Shown: positions 16,810-26,021, counted from the stretch's first letter. The stretch: 42,616 nucleotides of DNA from Pseudomonadota bacterium (GCA_023426275.1 JAFABC010000074.1:1-42616); one strand, 5' to 3'. Notes: generated by a model not told the origin, from the sequence alone. Made by a program: numbers and translations.

Positions 16810-18747
16810 TTAGACGTCCAAGGACTTTTTCAATTTTCGATAGATTGTTGCTCGACTAATACCGAGTGTTTTAGCTGTTTTTGAAACGTTATTGTTGCAT
16901 TTTGTAAGTGCCATGGAAATGGTACTCAGCTCAATATCTTTTAGAGTGTCTATATTTGTTGCATGTTCATGAATATTTTTTAAATACTCTGGTAAATTAT
17001 CTATGGTTACTGTCTGATTTTTTGCCAGAGTTAGAATATTAATTATCACATTTTCTAGCTCACGCACATTGCCAGGCCAGTCATAGGCCTGAAAAATAGA
17101 TTTCACTCGCGACGAAAATGATATTTCATGTATTGGATTATGTTTGCGAATAAGGTGCTTAACGAGTGTAAGCGTGTCATCCTTGCGTTCACGCAAAGGC
17201 GGAATAAAGAGATTCATGACGGCTAACCGATAGAATAGGTCGAGCCGGAAACGCTCTGCTTCGATTTCCTTTGGCAGCACTTTATTGGTGGCGGCGATGA
17301 CCCGGATGTCAAGAGGAATAGGGGAAGCGCCACCGACGCGGACAATGCTTTTCTCCTGCAAGACGCGCAGGAGATTGGCCTGGGCGTCGAGGGGCATGTC
17401 TCCGATTTCGTCAAGAAAAATGGTGCCTCCGTTGCCCAACTCGAATTTGCCAGCTTTGCCGCCATGTTTGGCGCCGGTGAATGTCCCCTCTTCATAGCCG
17501 AAGAGTTCGCTCTGGATGAGTTCTGGGGGCAGGGCCGCGCAATTGACTGCAATAAAGGGAGCATTGCGGCGGATGCTCGCATTGTGGATGGCTTGGGCCA
17601 GGATCTCCTTCCCCGTGCCGCTTTCACCCTGAATGAGGACGTTTACGTCCGTGGCCGCGATCCTCTTTGCGCTGCGGATCAAGATGTCCATCTGTTCGCT
17701 GGCATATACGAAGTCATCGAACGTATAATGGGCGCTGTTTTGAATGGATTTCGGCTTTTTGTTGTCCTTGAGGGTGCAAACAACGCCGAAGGGTTCCATG
17801 TATTCGTTCTTCAGCGGATTGAGGTAGGCTTTGATGCCGACTAATCCGGATTTAGCTGTGAACTGCAGCTCTTTTCTCTGCCGGCCTCGGATCAGGTCTT
17901 GCCTAATAATGTCGTAATTTGAAAATATAGATTTTGCTTCTATGCCGACAAGCTGTTTTATCGATGTCCCCAGCAATTTTTCCGCATTCGTGTTAATGTG
18001 GGAAATTTTGTCGTTCTGGTCGAAAAAGATCAAAGCTTCTGGCAGACTATTCACCACCATCTTGAAGTAATAGTAGGATTTTCTGAAATCGTCGTGCAAG
18101 ATCCGGTAGTTGTACTCGGCCTGAATGGAACTGGCGGTTATTGTGACCAGATTGAGCAGGGAGGCCGGGTGCAGATCCCTGTTCTGGGTGGATAGGTCGA
18201 GAGTTCCGATCAGCGCGCCGTGACTGTCGAAAAGCGGCGCGGCCGAACAGCACCATGTATGGTAGAGTTGGCAATAATGCTCCTGCATGAAGACCTGCAC
18301 CGGAACCTTTTGGGCCAGACAGATGCCGGGCGAGGTCGTGCCGATCATTGTTTCCAGGCAACTGCCTCCGGCAACGTTGTTGAGCGACTCCAAAATGCTA
18401 TACATTTTCTTGTCGCCAAAGACACTTAGGAAGGTACCATCTGCAGCAGCCAGCATAACAATGTAGCCATTTCCCCTTACTAGCTCGTAGAGTCGTTGCA
18501 TATTCGGAAGTGCTGCTTCCAATAGTGTCCGATTATTGTCAATAATCAAATAATCTTCATTGATATTTTCATTTTTGCTCGAGTATATATTGACTTTATT
18601 TGAAAGGCAAAACTGCCAAGACTGGGCTATCTCTTTGCGGAGCAACGCCCTGTCAATCATGTTTCCAGAAGCGAGCTTGTCCCAGGCCTTTTCAATAACG
18701 GCTGGTTTGGACTTTTGAACGGCTTGATTTGTTCGATCAATATTCAT
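16810..18747 (-). CDS. Sigma-54-dependent activator, AcoR-like (GAF-PAS-AAA+-Fis HTH)
   Basis: This 645-residue enhancer-binding protein has an N-terminal AcoR-type region with a GAF-like domain (residues about 80-210, with GGSCLETMIGTTSPGICLA), a PAS domain (about 225-330, ALIFFDQNDKISHINTNAEKLLG), AAA+ with Walker A GESGTGKE (K380) and Walker B GTIFLDEIGDM, and a Fis-type helix-turn-helix (NVSKTAKTLGISRATIYRKLKK). The sigma-54 contact loop reads GTFTGA rather than GAFTGA. AcoR-type proteins typically switch on acetoin, alcohol or aldehyde oxidation genes. It lies inside the alcohol/aldehyde module, and two candidate enhancer sites precede the outer-membrane gene. Its ends are AT-rich while the AAA+ core is GC-rich. 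Confidence 0.92.
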   Translation of the reverse strand: MNIDRTNQAVQKSKPAVIEKAWDKLASGNMIDRALLRKEIAQSWQFCLSNKVNIYSSKNENINEDYLIIDNNRTLLEAALPNMQRLYELVRGNGYIVMLAAADGTFLSVFGDKKMYSILESLNNVAGGSCLETMIGTTSPGICLAQKVPVQVFMQEHYCQLYHTWCCSAAPLFDSHGALIGTLDLSTQNRDLHPASLLNLVTITASSIQAEYNYRILHDDFRKSYYYFKMVVNSLPEALIFFDQNDKISHINTNAEKLLGTSIKQLVGIEAKSIFSNYDIIRQDLIRGRQRKELQFTAKSGLVGIKAYLNPLKNEYMEPFGVVCTLKDNKKPKSIQNSAHYTFDDFVYASEQMDILIRSAKRIAATDVNVLIQGESGTGKEILAQAIHNASIRRNAPFIAVNCAALPPELIQSELFGYEEGTFTGAKHGGKAGKFELGNGGTIFLDEIGDMPLDAQANLLRVLQEKSIVRVGGASPIPLDIRVIAATNKVLPKEIEAERFRLDLFYRLAVMNLFIPPLRERKDDTLTLVKHLIRKHNPIHEISFSSRVKSIFQAYDWPGNVRELENVIINILTLAKNQTVTIDNLPEYLKNIHEHATNIDTLKDIELSTISMALTKCNNNVSKTAKTLGISRATIYRKLKKSLDV

Positions 18748-19151
18748 ATCTTCACCATAAAGTCAGAACTACATGGTCTTTTCCGCAAACTCGACTGACC
18801 AGACTATAATGGTTATGTCTGCCTTCTTCGAAGAGTGTTCGCATATGATTGTCTGCACCGTTTTCCATGGAAAGAAGAAATGTCGACTTTATAAATCAAA
18901 TACACAAATTTATAGCCTATGCAATCCAAAATCATGGGACTGCTCATATTTCTAGAATATAACTCTCCTGCTGCGCGGTAAAGTCGTCAGACGTATTTAT
19001 CCTGTACAATTTTATCAACATCTCCGCAGGGCACCCTGTAAGAGGGCCGCCTGTTGGCAACCCTCTTACTCTTTGAGGGATATGGTGAACGGCCGTGACG
19101 CGGAATGGGGGACAAACTGCTTCCTGTTCCGGACGCGTTCGGCTTTGCTGT
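18748..19151. other. Intergenic region between alcohol dehydrogenase and regulator genes
   Basis: These 404 nt hold a 9-bp hairpin (GTAAGAGGG at 19038-19046 with CCCTCTTAC at 19061-19069), which may end alcohol dehydrogenase transcription although no T-run follows on the minus strand. The rest is AT-rich and should carry the regulator promoter. No gene is supported. Confidence 0.5.
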
Positions 19152-20258
19152 TTAGCTGATTTTTAAAATACCCTTAATCACCTTGCCGTGATGGAGATCC
19201 TCGATGGCTTCATTTATTTTTTCAAAATCATAGAAGGTTACCAGCCTGTCTATGGGAAATTTCCCCTTGAGAAACTGGCCGACCAGTTGGGGCAGAAAAA
19301 TTTGTCCCACGGAGTTTCCCTCCACGACGCCCATGAAGTGCTTGCCCACTGTCATGAGATTCATAAGGTTTAAGCTGATTTCTGTATCCAGAGACGACAT
19401 GCCGACAGTCGCGCAACGGCCCATATGGGTCAGGGCTTCCACCCCCTGGCGAAGGAGCGCCGGAATGCCCGTACTGTCGAAAATGTGCTGGATGCCCATG
19501 GGGCCGACGATGTCGCGGATGGCTTGGGAGATGTTTGGGGTTTCCTTGGAATTGATAATGTGCGTGGCGCCAAGTTCCTGGGCCAGCTTCAGCTTTTCCG
19601 GCACGATATCCACCGCGATGATTTTGCCTGCACCGATGAGGTTGGCAGCCATAATGCCGCACAAACCGACGCTGCCGATGCCGAAAACTGCCACATCTTC
19701 ACCCATGCCGACTTTCAGGGCGTTGATGACAGCCCCAGCGCCGGTGTTGAAGCCGCAGCCCAAGGGACCGAAATATTCGAGTCCCTTGTCCGACTCGAGT
19801 TTCACCAGATTCCGCGTGGTGGCCATGGCATACGTAGCAAAGGAAGACTGGCCAAAAAAGTTGCCCCAGATGATTTCTTGCCCCTTGCGAAGGGGCGAGG
19901 TGCCGTCGAGGCGTTTGCAGCCAAAGGACAACGGCGTGACCAATTCGCAATATGTGGGATATCCTGAGCGGCAAAACTTGCACTGGCCGCAGGAATCATA
20001 GCACATGATAACCGGGTCGCCTTCTTTGAATCCGCGTACGGACTTGCCCATCTTGGCGACATAGCCGGAGCCCTCATGGCCTAAGACCACGGGCAGCGGG
20101 GTCGGGAAGACTTGGTTTTGAATGCTGATATCCGTATGGCACACACCGACATGGCTCACTTTAACCATGACCTCGTCGTCACGAGGATCTTCCATTTCCA
20201 CGTCTTCAATGACCAGGGGAGCGCCTTTCTCACGTAACACTGCGGCTCTAATATGCAC
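19152..20258 (-). CDS. Zinc-dependent NAD alcohol dehydrogenase (aryl-alcohol/class III type)
   Basis: The protein has 368 residues from a GTG at 20258, which follows GGAGG by 5 nt. A longer frame to 20345 lacks such a site. It oxidises a primary alcohol to the aldehyde with NAD+. GVCHTD provides the catalytic zinc ligands Cys and His, GHEGSGYVAKMGKSV the conserved GHE, CYDSCGQCKFCRSGYPTYC the four structural-zinc cysteines, and VFGIGSVGLCGIMAANLIGAGKIIAVDI the NAD Rossmann fold with a terminal Asp favouring NAD. The close match is to benzyl- or aryl-alcohol dehydrogenases of the XylB type. It lies 90 nt after the transporter-like gene and upstream of the regulator, fitting a pathway alcohol to aldehyde (this enzyme) to acid (Mop). 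Confidence 0.9.
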   Translation of the reverse strand: MHIRAAVLREKGAPLVIEDVEMEDPRDDEVMVKVSHVGVCHTDISIQNQVFPTPLPVVLGHEGSGYVAKMGKSVRGFKEGDPVIMCYDSCGQCKFCRSGYPTYCELVTPLSFGCKRLDGTSPLRKGQEIIWGNFFGQSSFATYAMATTRNLVKLESDKGLEYFGPLGCGFNTGAGAVINALKVGMGEDVAVFGIGSVGLCGIMAANLIGAGKIIAVDIVPEKLKLAQELGATHIINSKETPNISQAIRDIVGPMGIQHIFDSTGIPALLRQGVEALTHMGRCATVGMSSLDTEISLNLMNLMTVGKHFMGVVEGNSVGQIFLPQLVGQFLKGKFPIDRLVTFYDFEKINEAIEDLHHGKVIKGILKIS

Positions 20259-20348
20259 TTTATCCTCCGGGATACGGTTTGGGCACGTCGGCAGGAAGGA
20301 GATGTCGGCGTGTCTGGTTAAGAACTTGTTATGTGTCCGCAACACCAG

Positions 20349-20999
20349 TCAGTTCGTCTGCATGCCTGTGCGTTCGCTCGTCGTGGATACAGGAGCGGTG
20401 GCTTTCAGCAAGGGCTGCCCCATCCAGAGTACGGGTCTGCCTCTTTCAATTTCAAGAATCTGGGCCACGCCGATCCAAAACGCCAAAGGGCAGACGAAAG
20501 CCATGGAACAGGTGCCGATGTTGACGAGGGCTGGCAACTTGAAGATGAACCCGATTCCCGTAGGAGTGAAGAAGAGAGCATTGGCCAGGTAGAGCGCAAA
20601 AACGGTCAGAGGTGCACGAATGGCAATGGGAAGAAACATAAACATGAGAAATCCCATGACCATCATGATATAGCCGTCAATGGAACTGGAATCCAGGGGC
20701 ATGAGCCCGTGAATTTTTAAAAGCGTTTCCCCGCAGCCCATGGCCATGAAGCAACAGAACGCCAAGGAGACAGTGCCGCTGAGAAGAGCGCCATTGCGCA
20801 ATTCGATCGCTCCGCAAATCAATTGAATAATGGCTATGATTGCTCCGACGGGAACAAGGATACCCGCATACTGTTCCGCCACGGCCCCGGCTGACAAGGG
20901 CAGGACGACGCTGACGTAGAAGGCAAGCGTGATGAGGGCCGTTGGTCCTGCAGGAGAAAAAGGCGCTTGTTGTCCAACGGTAGCATCTTTGGTTGGCAT
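20349..20999 (-). CDS. GPR1/FUN34/YaaH (SatP) family acetate-type transporter
   Basis: This 216-residue inner-membrane protein has six hydrophobic segments, with GGAGG 5 nt before the ATG. The pattern is that of the AceTr family: an N-terminal PxGPTALITLAFYV helix in place of the usual NPAPLGL, then ICGAIELRNGALLSGTVSLAF, TPTGIGF and a final CPLAFWIGVAQILE helix. These proteins move acetate, succinate or other small acids with protons. It sits between the aldehyde oxidoreductase and the alcohol dehydrogenase, so it may carry the acid produced or taken up. The N-terminal motif is divergent, so assignment to the family is likely but the substrate is uncertain. Confidence 0.75.
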   Translation of the reverse strand: MPTKDATVGQQAPFSPAGPTALITLAFYVSVVLPLSAGAVAEQYAGILVPVGAIIAIIQLICGAIELRNGALLSGTVSLAFCCFMAMGCGETLLKIHGLMPLDSSSIDGYIMMVMGFLMFMFLPIAIRAPLTVFALYLANALFFTPTGIGFIFKLPALVNIGTCSMAFVCPLAFWIGVAQILEIERGRPVLWMGQPLLKATAPVSTTSERTGMQTN

Positions 21000-21395
21000 A
21001 AGACCTCCAAAATCAAAAAGTTTGTGTCGCTTGGCAATGCACGTCTACTTTTCTTTTGAACTTAAGAAATACATTCCTCAAACAGCTTGCCTGAAATTGT
21101 TTAATCCGATGTGTCTTGCCTTGAACCGATCGCGGGCGACGATATCTTATATTGTATGAAAACCTCCTGATGACTCATTTTCAGTCCCCACCCCACTGCT
21201 TCTGGCACCCGTTCCCGCGCATGCGGTCTTTCAGGCTCTCGCGCGGTGGCTCCTGACGTTGTAAGCAAGGTCCTGTGGGGCTTTCCCATGGCGCAGGGAG
21301 CGATTGCCGCGCGCCATGGAACGGTTGCCCCTTTTGGAATTTCAAGGCGCAAAGCTCGTCGGCAGCCGGCGCTTCCTACCCTCTGTTGCAGCGGA
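21000..21395. other. Intergenic region between Mop and transporter genes
   Basis: The 396 nt include a GC-rich patch (21250-21395) similar in pattern to the repeat-like DNA at 16650-16730, and an AT-rich part nearer the transporter gene. I found no gene and no convincing sigma-54 site, so the transporter and alcohol dehydrogenase may be read through from mop or have an unseen promoter. Confidence 0.45.
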
Positions 21396-24239
21396 TCAAT
21401 TTTTCTCTTGTGCGGTGACCACCGGATGCGCGCGGAGGTAGTCGAGGCGTTCGTACATGTTGCTGCCGAGGTAGTACTTGGGCGGCGGCAGGATCTTGCC
21501 GCCCTTGTCCAGGGCCTTAAGCCCCTTCAGGACCTTGTCCGGCGACAGCGGCAGCTCGAAAATGCGCACGCCCGTGGCGTTGGCGATGGCGTTGGCGATG
21601 GCGACGTGGCCCGAGGTCAATGGCAACTCGGCGCAGCCCGCGGATCCGAAGGGTCCGGTGGGGCGCGGGGTTTCGGTGTACTCCAGCTCGATGTCGTCGG
21701 GGATGTCCATGATATAGGGGAAGCCCTGCGCCTTGAGGGTGACGTCCTTGGCAGGATCGACGAAGTTTTCGGTCAAGGCCAAACCGATGCACTGCGCGAT
21801 GCCGCCGTACATCTGGCCGTCCACGGCGAGCTTGTTGCCGATGGGCCCGAAATCGGCATGCAGCGTCATCTTGACGACCTTGGTCTTGCCCGTTTGGGTG
21901 TCCACTTCGACCTCAGCCATGAAAAGGCCATAGGTATGGGTCGGGTTGGGGTTCCCCTGCATGGTATTGAAGTCGCAGGGCGTGGAGTAGCCTACCGTGC
22001 TTGCCTTGCCGGTGTAGCGGATCGGAATGTCCGCCTGCTTCATCTCCGCGAAGGTCCGGTAGGCTCCGTCGGGCTTACGCATGGCGTCCATGAGCTGATT
22101 GGCGCCGTCGATGATGGCCTTGCCGCCCATGTAGTGCGAGCGGCTGCCGGCGGCCGCTCCGTAGTAACCGTGCAGCGCCGTGTCGTTCAGGACGAGATGG
22201 ATCTGGTCGGGTGTAAGCCCCAGCGGCCGCAACGCCTCGTGGGTGAGGGCCAACGCCCCGGCGTCGGCGCCTTGGCCCATGTCGTGCCAGCCGCAAAAGA
22301 GGGTGACCGTGTTGTCGGGATTCAGCTCGAGGATGATCTCGCAGGCGTCGTTGGCGCAAAGCGAGCAGTCGTACATGCCGAGGGCCAAGCCGACACCGCG
22401 TTTTTTCTCCGGCGTGGATTCCTTTTGGGCCAGTTCCAGGGCGGCTTGATATTTCGGGCGCATCATCTCGATGAGCTTGGGGAAGGGATGGACGTCCATG
22501 GTGCAGCCAGACGTCATGGTCGTGCCTGGCCAGTAGGTGTTCTGGTAGCGGAACTCCAACGGATCCATGCCGAGTTTTTCCGCCATCATGTCCGCGAGCT
22601 GCTCGGTGGCGAACAAGGCCTGGGGAGAACCGAAGGCCCGGAAGGCTGTGCCGAAGGCGTGGTTGGTGGTGCAAACGCGCCCCACGCCGCGGACATTGGG
22701 GAAATAGAGCCCCGCCCCGCACCAGCGGAAGCCTTTTTCGATGAGCGGGTCCGAGGTGCCGTCATGGTAGGCGCCGTGGTCGAACAGGAAGTCGTACTCC
22801 ATGGCGGTGAGTTTGCCTTTTTCGTCCGCGGCCAGGCGCACGTTGAAATAGCTCGTGGAGCGCTTGCCCGTGAAAAAAGACTGCTCGGCATAATTGAAAT
22901 GCAAGCACACGGGATGCTCCAGAATAAGGCAGCAGGCCAGGAGCATGGCTTCCAGGTGCGTACTCATGGTGCAGCCGAAGCTGCCGCCCACGGGATTGTC
23001 GATGACGCGGACTTTTTCGGGGGCGACACCCACGGCCTCGGCGACCATGAGCGGCACGGAGTGCAGGAACTGGCTCTTGCTCTGAACCGTGAGGCGACCT
23101 TCCTCGTCGATATAGGCTAGGCCCACCATGGGCTCGAGGACGAGGTGCGGCTGACGCGTGGTGTGAAAGCTCCCTTCCACCACATAGGGCGCGGTCTCGA
23201 AGAGGGGCTTGGTCTCTTCGCCTTTGATGCAGGCCATGTCACAGAACATATTGGGTGTACCGGGGTGGATCTCCATGGCGTCCTCGGCTACGGCGGTCAG
23301 ACCGTTCATGTACGCCGGCAGTTCTTCCAGCTCTACCTCCACCTTGTCTGCGGCGGCCCGGGCCTCCTTTTCGGTACGGGCGGCCACCACGGCCAGGACG
23401 TCTCCGTATTGGAACACTTTTTCGTCATTGATGATGCAGCGCTCGAAACCGTCGCCCTTGTTGGTCGGGTAGGAGCACAAGCCGTTGATGCGATTGGTGC
23501 CCTTGATGTCCTTGGCCGTAATGACCCTGACCACGCCGGGCATTTTTTCCGCTTCCGACGTATCGATGGAAAGAATCCTGGCATGGGAGACGCGGGCGTG
23601 GACTTGGGCGAGATGCCAGACATTAAAGGCCAGTTTGTGGTTGATGTCGTCGCCATAATCGCAAAGCCCGGTGACCTTGGCCAAGGCCGTGGGCTTGGGC
23701 GCGTAGGTGTTGTAAATGCGCTGGTCGGCCGGCATCTTGAAAGACAGGTCGTCCATGGTCTTTTCGCCGCGCACCACCGTGGCCGCGTCCATGACGGCAT
23801 CGACGAGCTGCTTGTAGCCCGTGCAGCGGCAGGCGTTTTTGTGCTTCTGGAACCACTCCCGTACCTGTTCCCGGGTCGGGTTGGGATTTTCGTCCAACAG
23901 GCCTTTGGCCGAGACGATAAATCCCGGCGAGCAGATGCCGCACTGGACCCCGCCGTGCACTATCCAGGACAGTTGTAAGGGGTGCAGTCGCTCGGGTGTG
24001 CCGACGCCCTCGATGGTGACTATCTTGCTGAATTCAGGAATATTTTTCATCTTGCGCGTGCAAGAGCGGACGACCTTGCCGTCGAGCAGTACGGAGCAGA
24101 TGCCGCATTGGCCGATGCCGCAACCGACCTTGGTGCCCGTAAGCCCCAGAGCTCGCAAGGTGTTGGCCAGGGACTCTTCGGGGTCGGCCACCAACAGCTT
24201 GTCTACCCCGTTGATGTTGAGGAGCATTTTTCGTGGCAT
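21396..24239 (-). CDS. mop: Molybdenum aldehyde oxidoreductase (Mop)
   Basis: This 947-residue enzyme of the xanthine oxidase family oxidises aldehydes to carboxylic acids with a molybdopterin-cytosine-dinucleotide cofactor and two 2Fe-2S clusters. The start at 24239 has GGAGG 8 nt upstream. Cluster ligands are C40, C45, C48, C60 (GCGIGQCGIC) and C100, C103, C137, C139 (NACRCTGY), the same numbers as I recall for the D. gigas enzyme. Molybdenum-site motifs are GGSFGCTMSTHLEAML, FRAFGSPQA, GQGADAGAL and AELPLTSGH with the catalytic Glu at 871. There is no FAD domain and no signal peptide. It follows the outer-membrane gene by 40 nt and probably shares its sigma-54 promoter. Confidence 0.95.
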   Translation of the reverse strand: MPRKMLLNINGVDKLLVADPEESLANTLRALGLTGTKVGCGIGQCGICSVLLDGKVVRSCTRKMKNIPEFSKIVTIEGVGTPERLHPLQLSWIVHGGVQCGICSPGFIVSAKGLLDENPNPTREQVREWFQKHKNACRCTGYKQLVDAVMDAATVVRGEKTMDDLSFKMPADQRIYNTYAPKPTALAKVTGLCDYGDDINHKLAFNVWHLAQVHARVSHARILSIDTSEAEKMPGVVRVITAKDIKGTNRINGLCSYPTNKGDGFERCIINDEKVFQYGDVLAVVAARTEKEARAAADKVEVELEELPAYMNGLTAVAEDAMEIHPGTPNMFCDMACIKGEETKPLFETAPYVVEGSFHTTRQPHLVLEPMVGLAYIDEEGRLTVQSKSQFLHSVPLMVAEAVGVAPEKVRVIDNPVGGSFGCTMSTHLEAMLLACCLILEHPVCLHFNYAEQSFFTGKRSTSYFNVRLAADEKGKLTAMEYDFLFDHGAYHDGTSDPLIEKGFRWCGAGLYFPNVRGVGRVCTTNHAFGTAFRAFGSPQALFATEQLADMMAEKLGMDPLEFRYQNTYWPGTTMTSGCTMDVHPFPKLIEMMRPKYQAALELAQKESTPEKKRGVGLALGMYDCSLCANDACEIILELNPDNTVTLFCGWHDMGQGADAGALALTHEALRPLGLTPDQIHLVLNDTALHGYYGAAAGSRSHYMGGKAIIDGANQLMDAMRKPDGAYRTFAEMKQADIPIRYTGKASTVGYSTPCDFNTMQGNPNPTHTYGLFMAEVEVDTQTGKTKVVKMTLHADFGPIGNKLAVDGQMYGGIAQCIGLALTENFVDPAKDVTLKAQGFPYIMDIPDDIELEYTETPRPTGPFGSAGCAELPLTSGHVAIANAIANATGVRIFELPLSPDKVLKGLKALDKGGKILPPPKYYLGSNMYERLDYLRAHPVVTAQEKN

Positions 24240-24279
24240 ATGGAAGACCTCCATTGCATATCCATGCAATCTGTTACTG

Positions 24280-25179
24280 TTAAAACTTTTTCGTCAGCGT
24301 CAGGGCGCAAAGACTCCCTTGTGAATTATTCTTGTTTGAAAACTCCTTTAAAAACCGCATCGCGACCGATGCATCGTAATCTGGTATGGCAAAATCAACT
24401 TCAGGGCCGATCGCATAGGCTTCTGTCCGGTCTTTCGTCGCGTAGCTGCCTGTGTCGTCAGTGGTTTGCCATGAACAGTATCCTGCGGCGCCAATCGTCG
24501 TAATTTTGTTGATAGTTTTCCCGATACCCCATTCAAAGTGAAAGTCATTGCCATTTGTAATATTTGTTTCATTTTGTTCCGTATTGACTTCATAACGAGA
24601 GAGGATTGAAGCGCTCCATGTTTTTTCGGTATCGAAATATACGGTAGCCCCGGCCGTAAACATTACGGTAAAAAATCCCTTTCCAGGACTCGCCACATTG
24701 TTCTGGCTATAGTAACCTGTCGGTATATAAAGACCAGTTGCAACAACGGCATCATACCAGTCCCCATGCCAGCTCAAAACAAAAGGCTCGAGCATAATAT
24801 CGCCAAGGCCAAACATGCTGTCATTTACACGGGGAGACGATTGCTCGGTTTTGTAGGAATTTTCTGTATATACAAGTGGGATCACGGTATCGAACAACAA
24901 GTTGCCGCCGAACACCGAAATGTCTGATGAATATATTAAACGGGTGGCTTGACAAAAAACATTTAGCCTGAAGTCGTTATTTATAATCTTCCCATTTTTA
25001 TTTCTTTGGTCTGGGGCAGTGTAATAAGTTGAATACTCCCGGACATAAAATCCTTTTGTTGGAAGCGTTGCGGCTTTTATTCCTTCTCCGCCACTGACAT
25101 AATGTCCGGAACTTGCGTAAGTCGTTCTGGTCAGCATCAATGTCATGATAAAGAAAAGTAAACATGCCCATTTCATCAT
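24280..25179 (-). CDS. Outer-membrane SphA/MetA-like channel protein
   Basis: This 299-residue exported protein has a signal peptide (MMKWACLLFFIMTLMLTRTTYA). The start at 25179 follows GGAG by 5 nt. The mature part begins SGHYVSGGEGIKAATLPTKG, the opening of the Phenol_MetA_deg/SphA family of beta-barrels found in aromatic, alkane and alcohol degradation operons. It then alternates aromatic beta-strands (FFTVMFTAGATVYFDTEKTW, FHFEWGIGKTI) and ends in KKF, with the C-terminal Phe typical of outer-membrane barrels. It probably admits a hydrophobic substrate. It is the first gene after the sigma-54 promoter and lies 40 nt before mop. It is AT-rich relative to mop. Confidence 0.8.
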   Translation of the reverse strand: MMKWACLLFFIMTLMLTRTTYASSGHYVSGGEGIKAATLPTKGFYVREYSTYYTAPDQRNKNGKIINNDFRLNVFCQATRLIYSSDISVFGGNLLFDTVIPLVYTENSYKTEQSSPRVNDSMFGLGDIMLEPFVLSWHGDWYDAVVATGLYIPTGYYSQNNVASPGKGFFTVMFTAGATVYFDTEKTWSASILSRYEVNTEQNETNITNGNDFHFEWGIGKTINKITTIGAAGYCSWQTTDDTGSYATKDRTEAYAIGPEVDFAIPDYDASVAMRFLKEFSNKNNSQGSLCALTLTKKF

Positions 25180-25260
25180 TTCTTCTCCCTTTGGCATCAT
25201 GATTTGTACTCCATGGATCGCTTGCTGTTGCAGTTTGTATCTTTGCTTTTCTTTGGCTTA

Positions 25261-25275
25261 GCAAACGGCATGCCC
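25261..25275 (-). promoter_or_regulatory. Sigma-54 (-24/-12) promoter of the outer-membrane-mop operon
   Basis: Read on the minus strand the site is GGGCATGCCGTTTGC, against the consensus TGGCACGNNNNTTGC: same length, invariant GG and GC in place, two mismatches. It lies about 82 nt upstream of the start at 25179. A sigma-54 activator gene is in the same cluster. Confidence 0.7.
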
Positions 25276-25306
25276 ACATTCTATGCATATTTTAGCATAA
25301 AATGTG
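25275..25306. promoter_or_regulatory. Interrupted palindrome next to the sigma-54 promoter
   Basis: CACATTCTATGC (25275-25286) and GCATAAAATGTG (25295-25306) match as an inverted repeat in 11 of 12 positions around an 8-nt AT spacer. It abuts the -24 element and may be an operator or a DNA-bending site. Confidence 0.45.
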
Positions 25307-25486
25307 CGGTTATGTAGCAAGTATAAGATCAAATACTATTTATATTAATAAGTTGAGTCTGCTGGAATTGGACGTGCTCGAGCGATAAGTTGTATGGAAG
25401 AGCGGTGGGGCACTGACAATGATCAGATGATTATGGGCGCATTGTGGCCGCTCATGGCCGACGATACGTTCCTTTGCATCTCAAGG

Positions 25487-25556
25487 TGTCGTATTGTGCG
25501 ACACTCGCGCCGATTAACCCTCGAAATTGTGGGTTGGCTTGTCGCAATCTGCGACA
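25487..25556. promoter_or_regulatory. Two 17-bp palindromic sites, candidate enhancers for the AcoR-like activator
   Basis: TGTCGTATTGTGCGACA (25487-25503) and TGTCGCAATCTGCGACA (25540-25556) are identical at 14 of 17 positions and each is a palindrome (TGTCG and CGACA arms). Their centres are about 235 and 285 bp upstream of the sigma-54 -12 element and 53 bp apart, about five helical turns, as expected of enhancer sites bound on one face. Binding by the regulator at 16810-18747 is inferred. Confidence 0.6.
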
Positions 25557-25666
25557 CAATTCCTAAAAAAATAGTGCACATTTTCTAAATTTTTTATGGT
25601 ATATTAATGAATTACGCTTTTCCTTCGGGAGCGCCGCATCACAAGCAGGATGTTGCTTTCTGAAAC

Positions 25667-26021
25667 AATTCGATCACCGACGCCGTCATCGACAAGGCCA
25701 AGGAATGGCAAAACCGGCCACTGGAGCCGATTTACGCCATTGTGTTCATGGATGCGCTGTTCCTCAAGCTCCGGGTGGATGGCCGGGTCAAAAACGTTGC
25801 GGCCTATCTGATGGTCGGCATCGACCTGGAGGGACGAAAGGAGTGTCTCGGCATCTGGCTTGGCCAAAGCGAATCTGCCAAGTACTGGCTCGGCGTGCTC
25901 AATGAGTTCAAAAACCGGGGCGTGAACGACGTGCTGATCTTCGCTGTAGACGGACTGACCGGCTTCCCAGAAGCCATCAGGGCCGTGTATCCCCAGTCTG
26001 AGATTCAGCGCTGCCTGGTTC
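25667..26021 (+). pseudogene. IS256-family transposase fragment
   Basis: An internal piece of a mutator-type transposase of about 118 residues: AVIDKAKEWQNRPLEP, then IVFMDALFLKLRVDGRV (first catalytic Asp), YLMVGIDLEGRKECLG, and FAVDGLTGFPEAI (second Asp). It ends at QRCLV where the intact protein would continue toward the catalytic Glu. A TGA precedes the first matching codon and there is no start or terminal inverted repeat in sight. Both ends are broken, and the right end is joined in a neighbouring frame to a DNA methyltransferase tail. It cannot encode an active enzyme. Confidence 0.85.

Noticed and set aside
21025..21042. TGTCGCTTGGCAATGCA as a third enhancer site or sigma-54 promoter before the acetate-type transporter
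   Set aside because: It lacks the CGACA arm of the palindrome and the GG/GC spacing of a -24/-12 promoter.
25667..26021. Active IS256 insertion sequence
   Set aside because: Only an internal fragment with two of three catalytic acids is present, with no start, no end and no inverted repeats.
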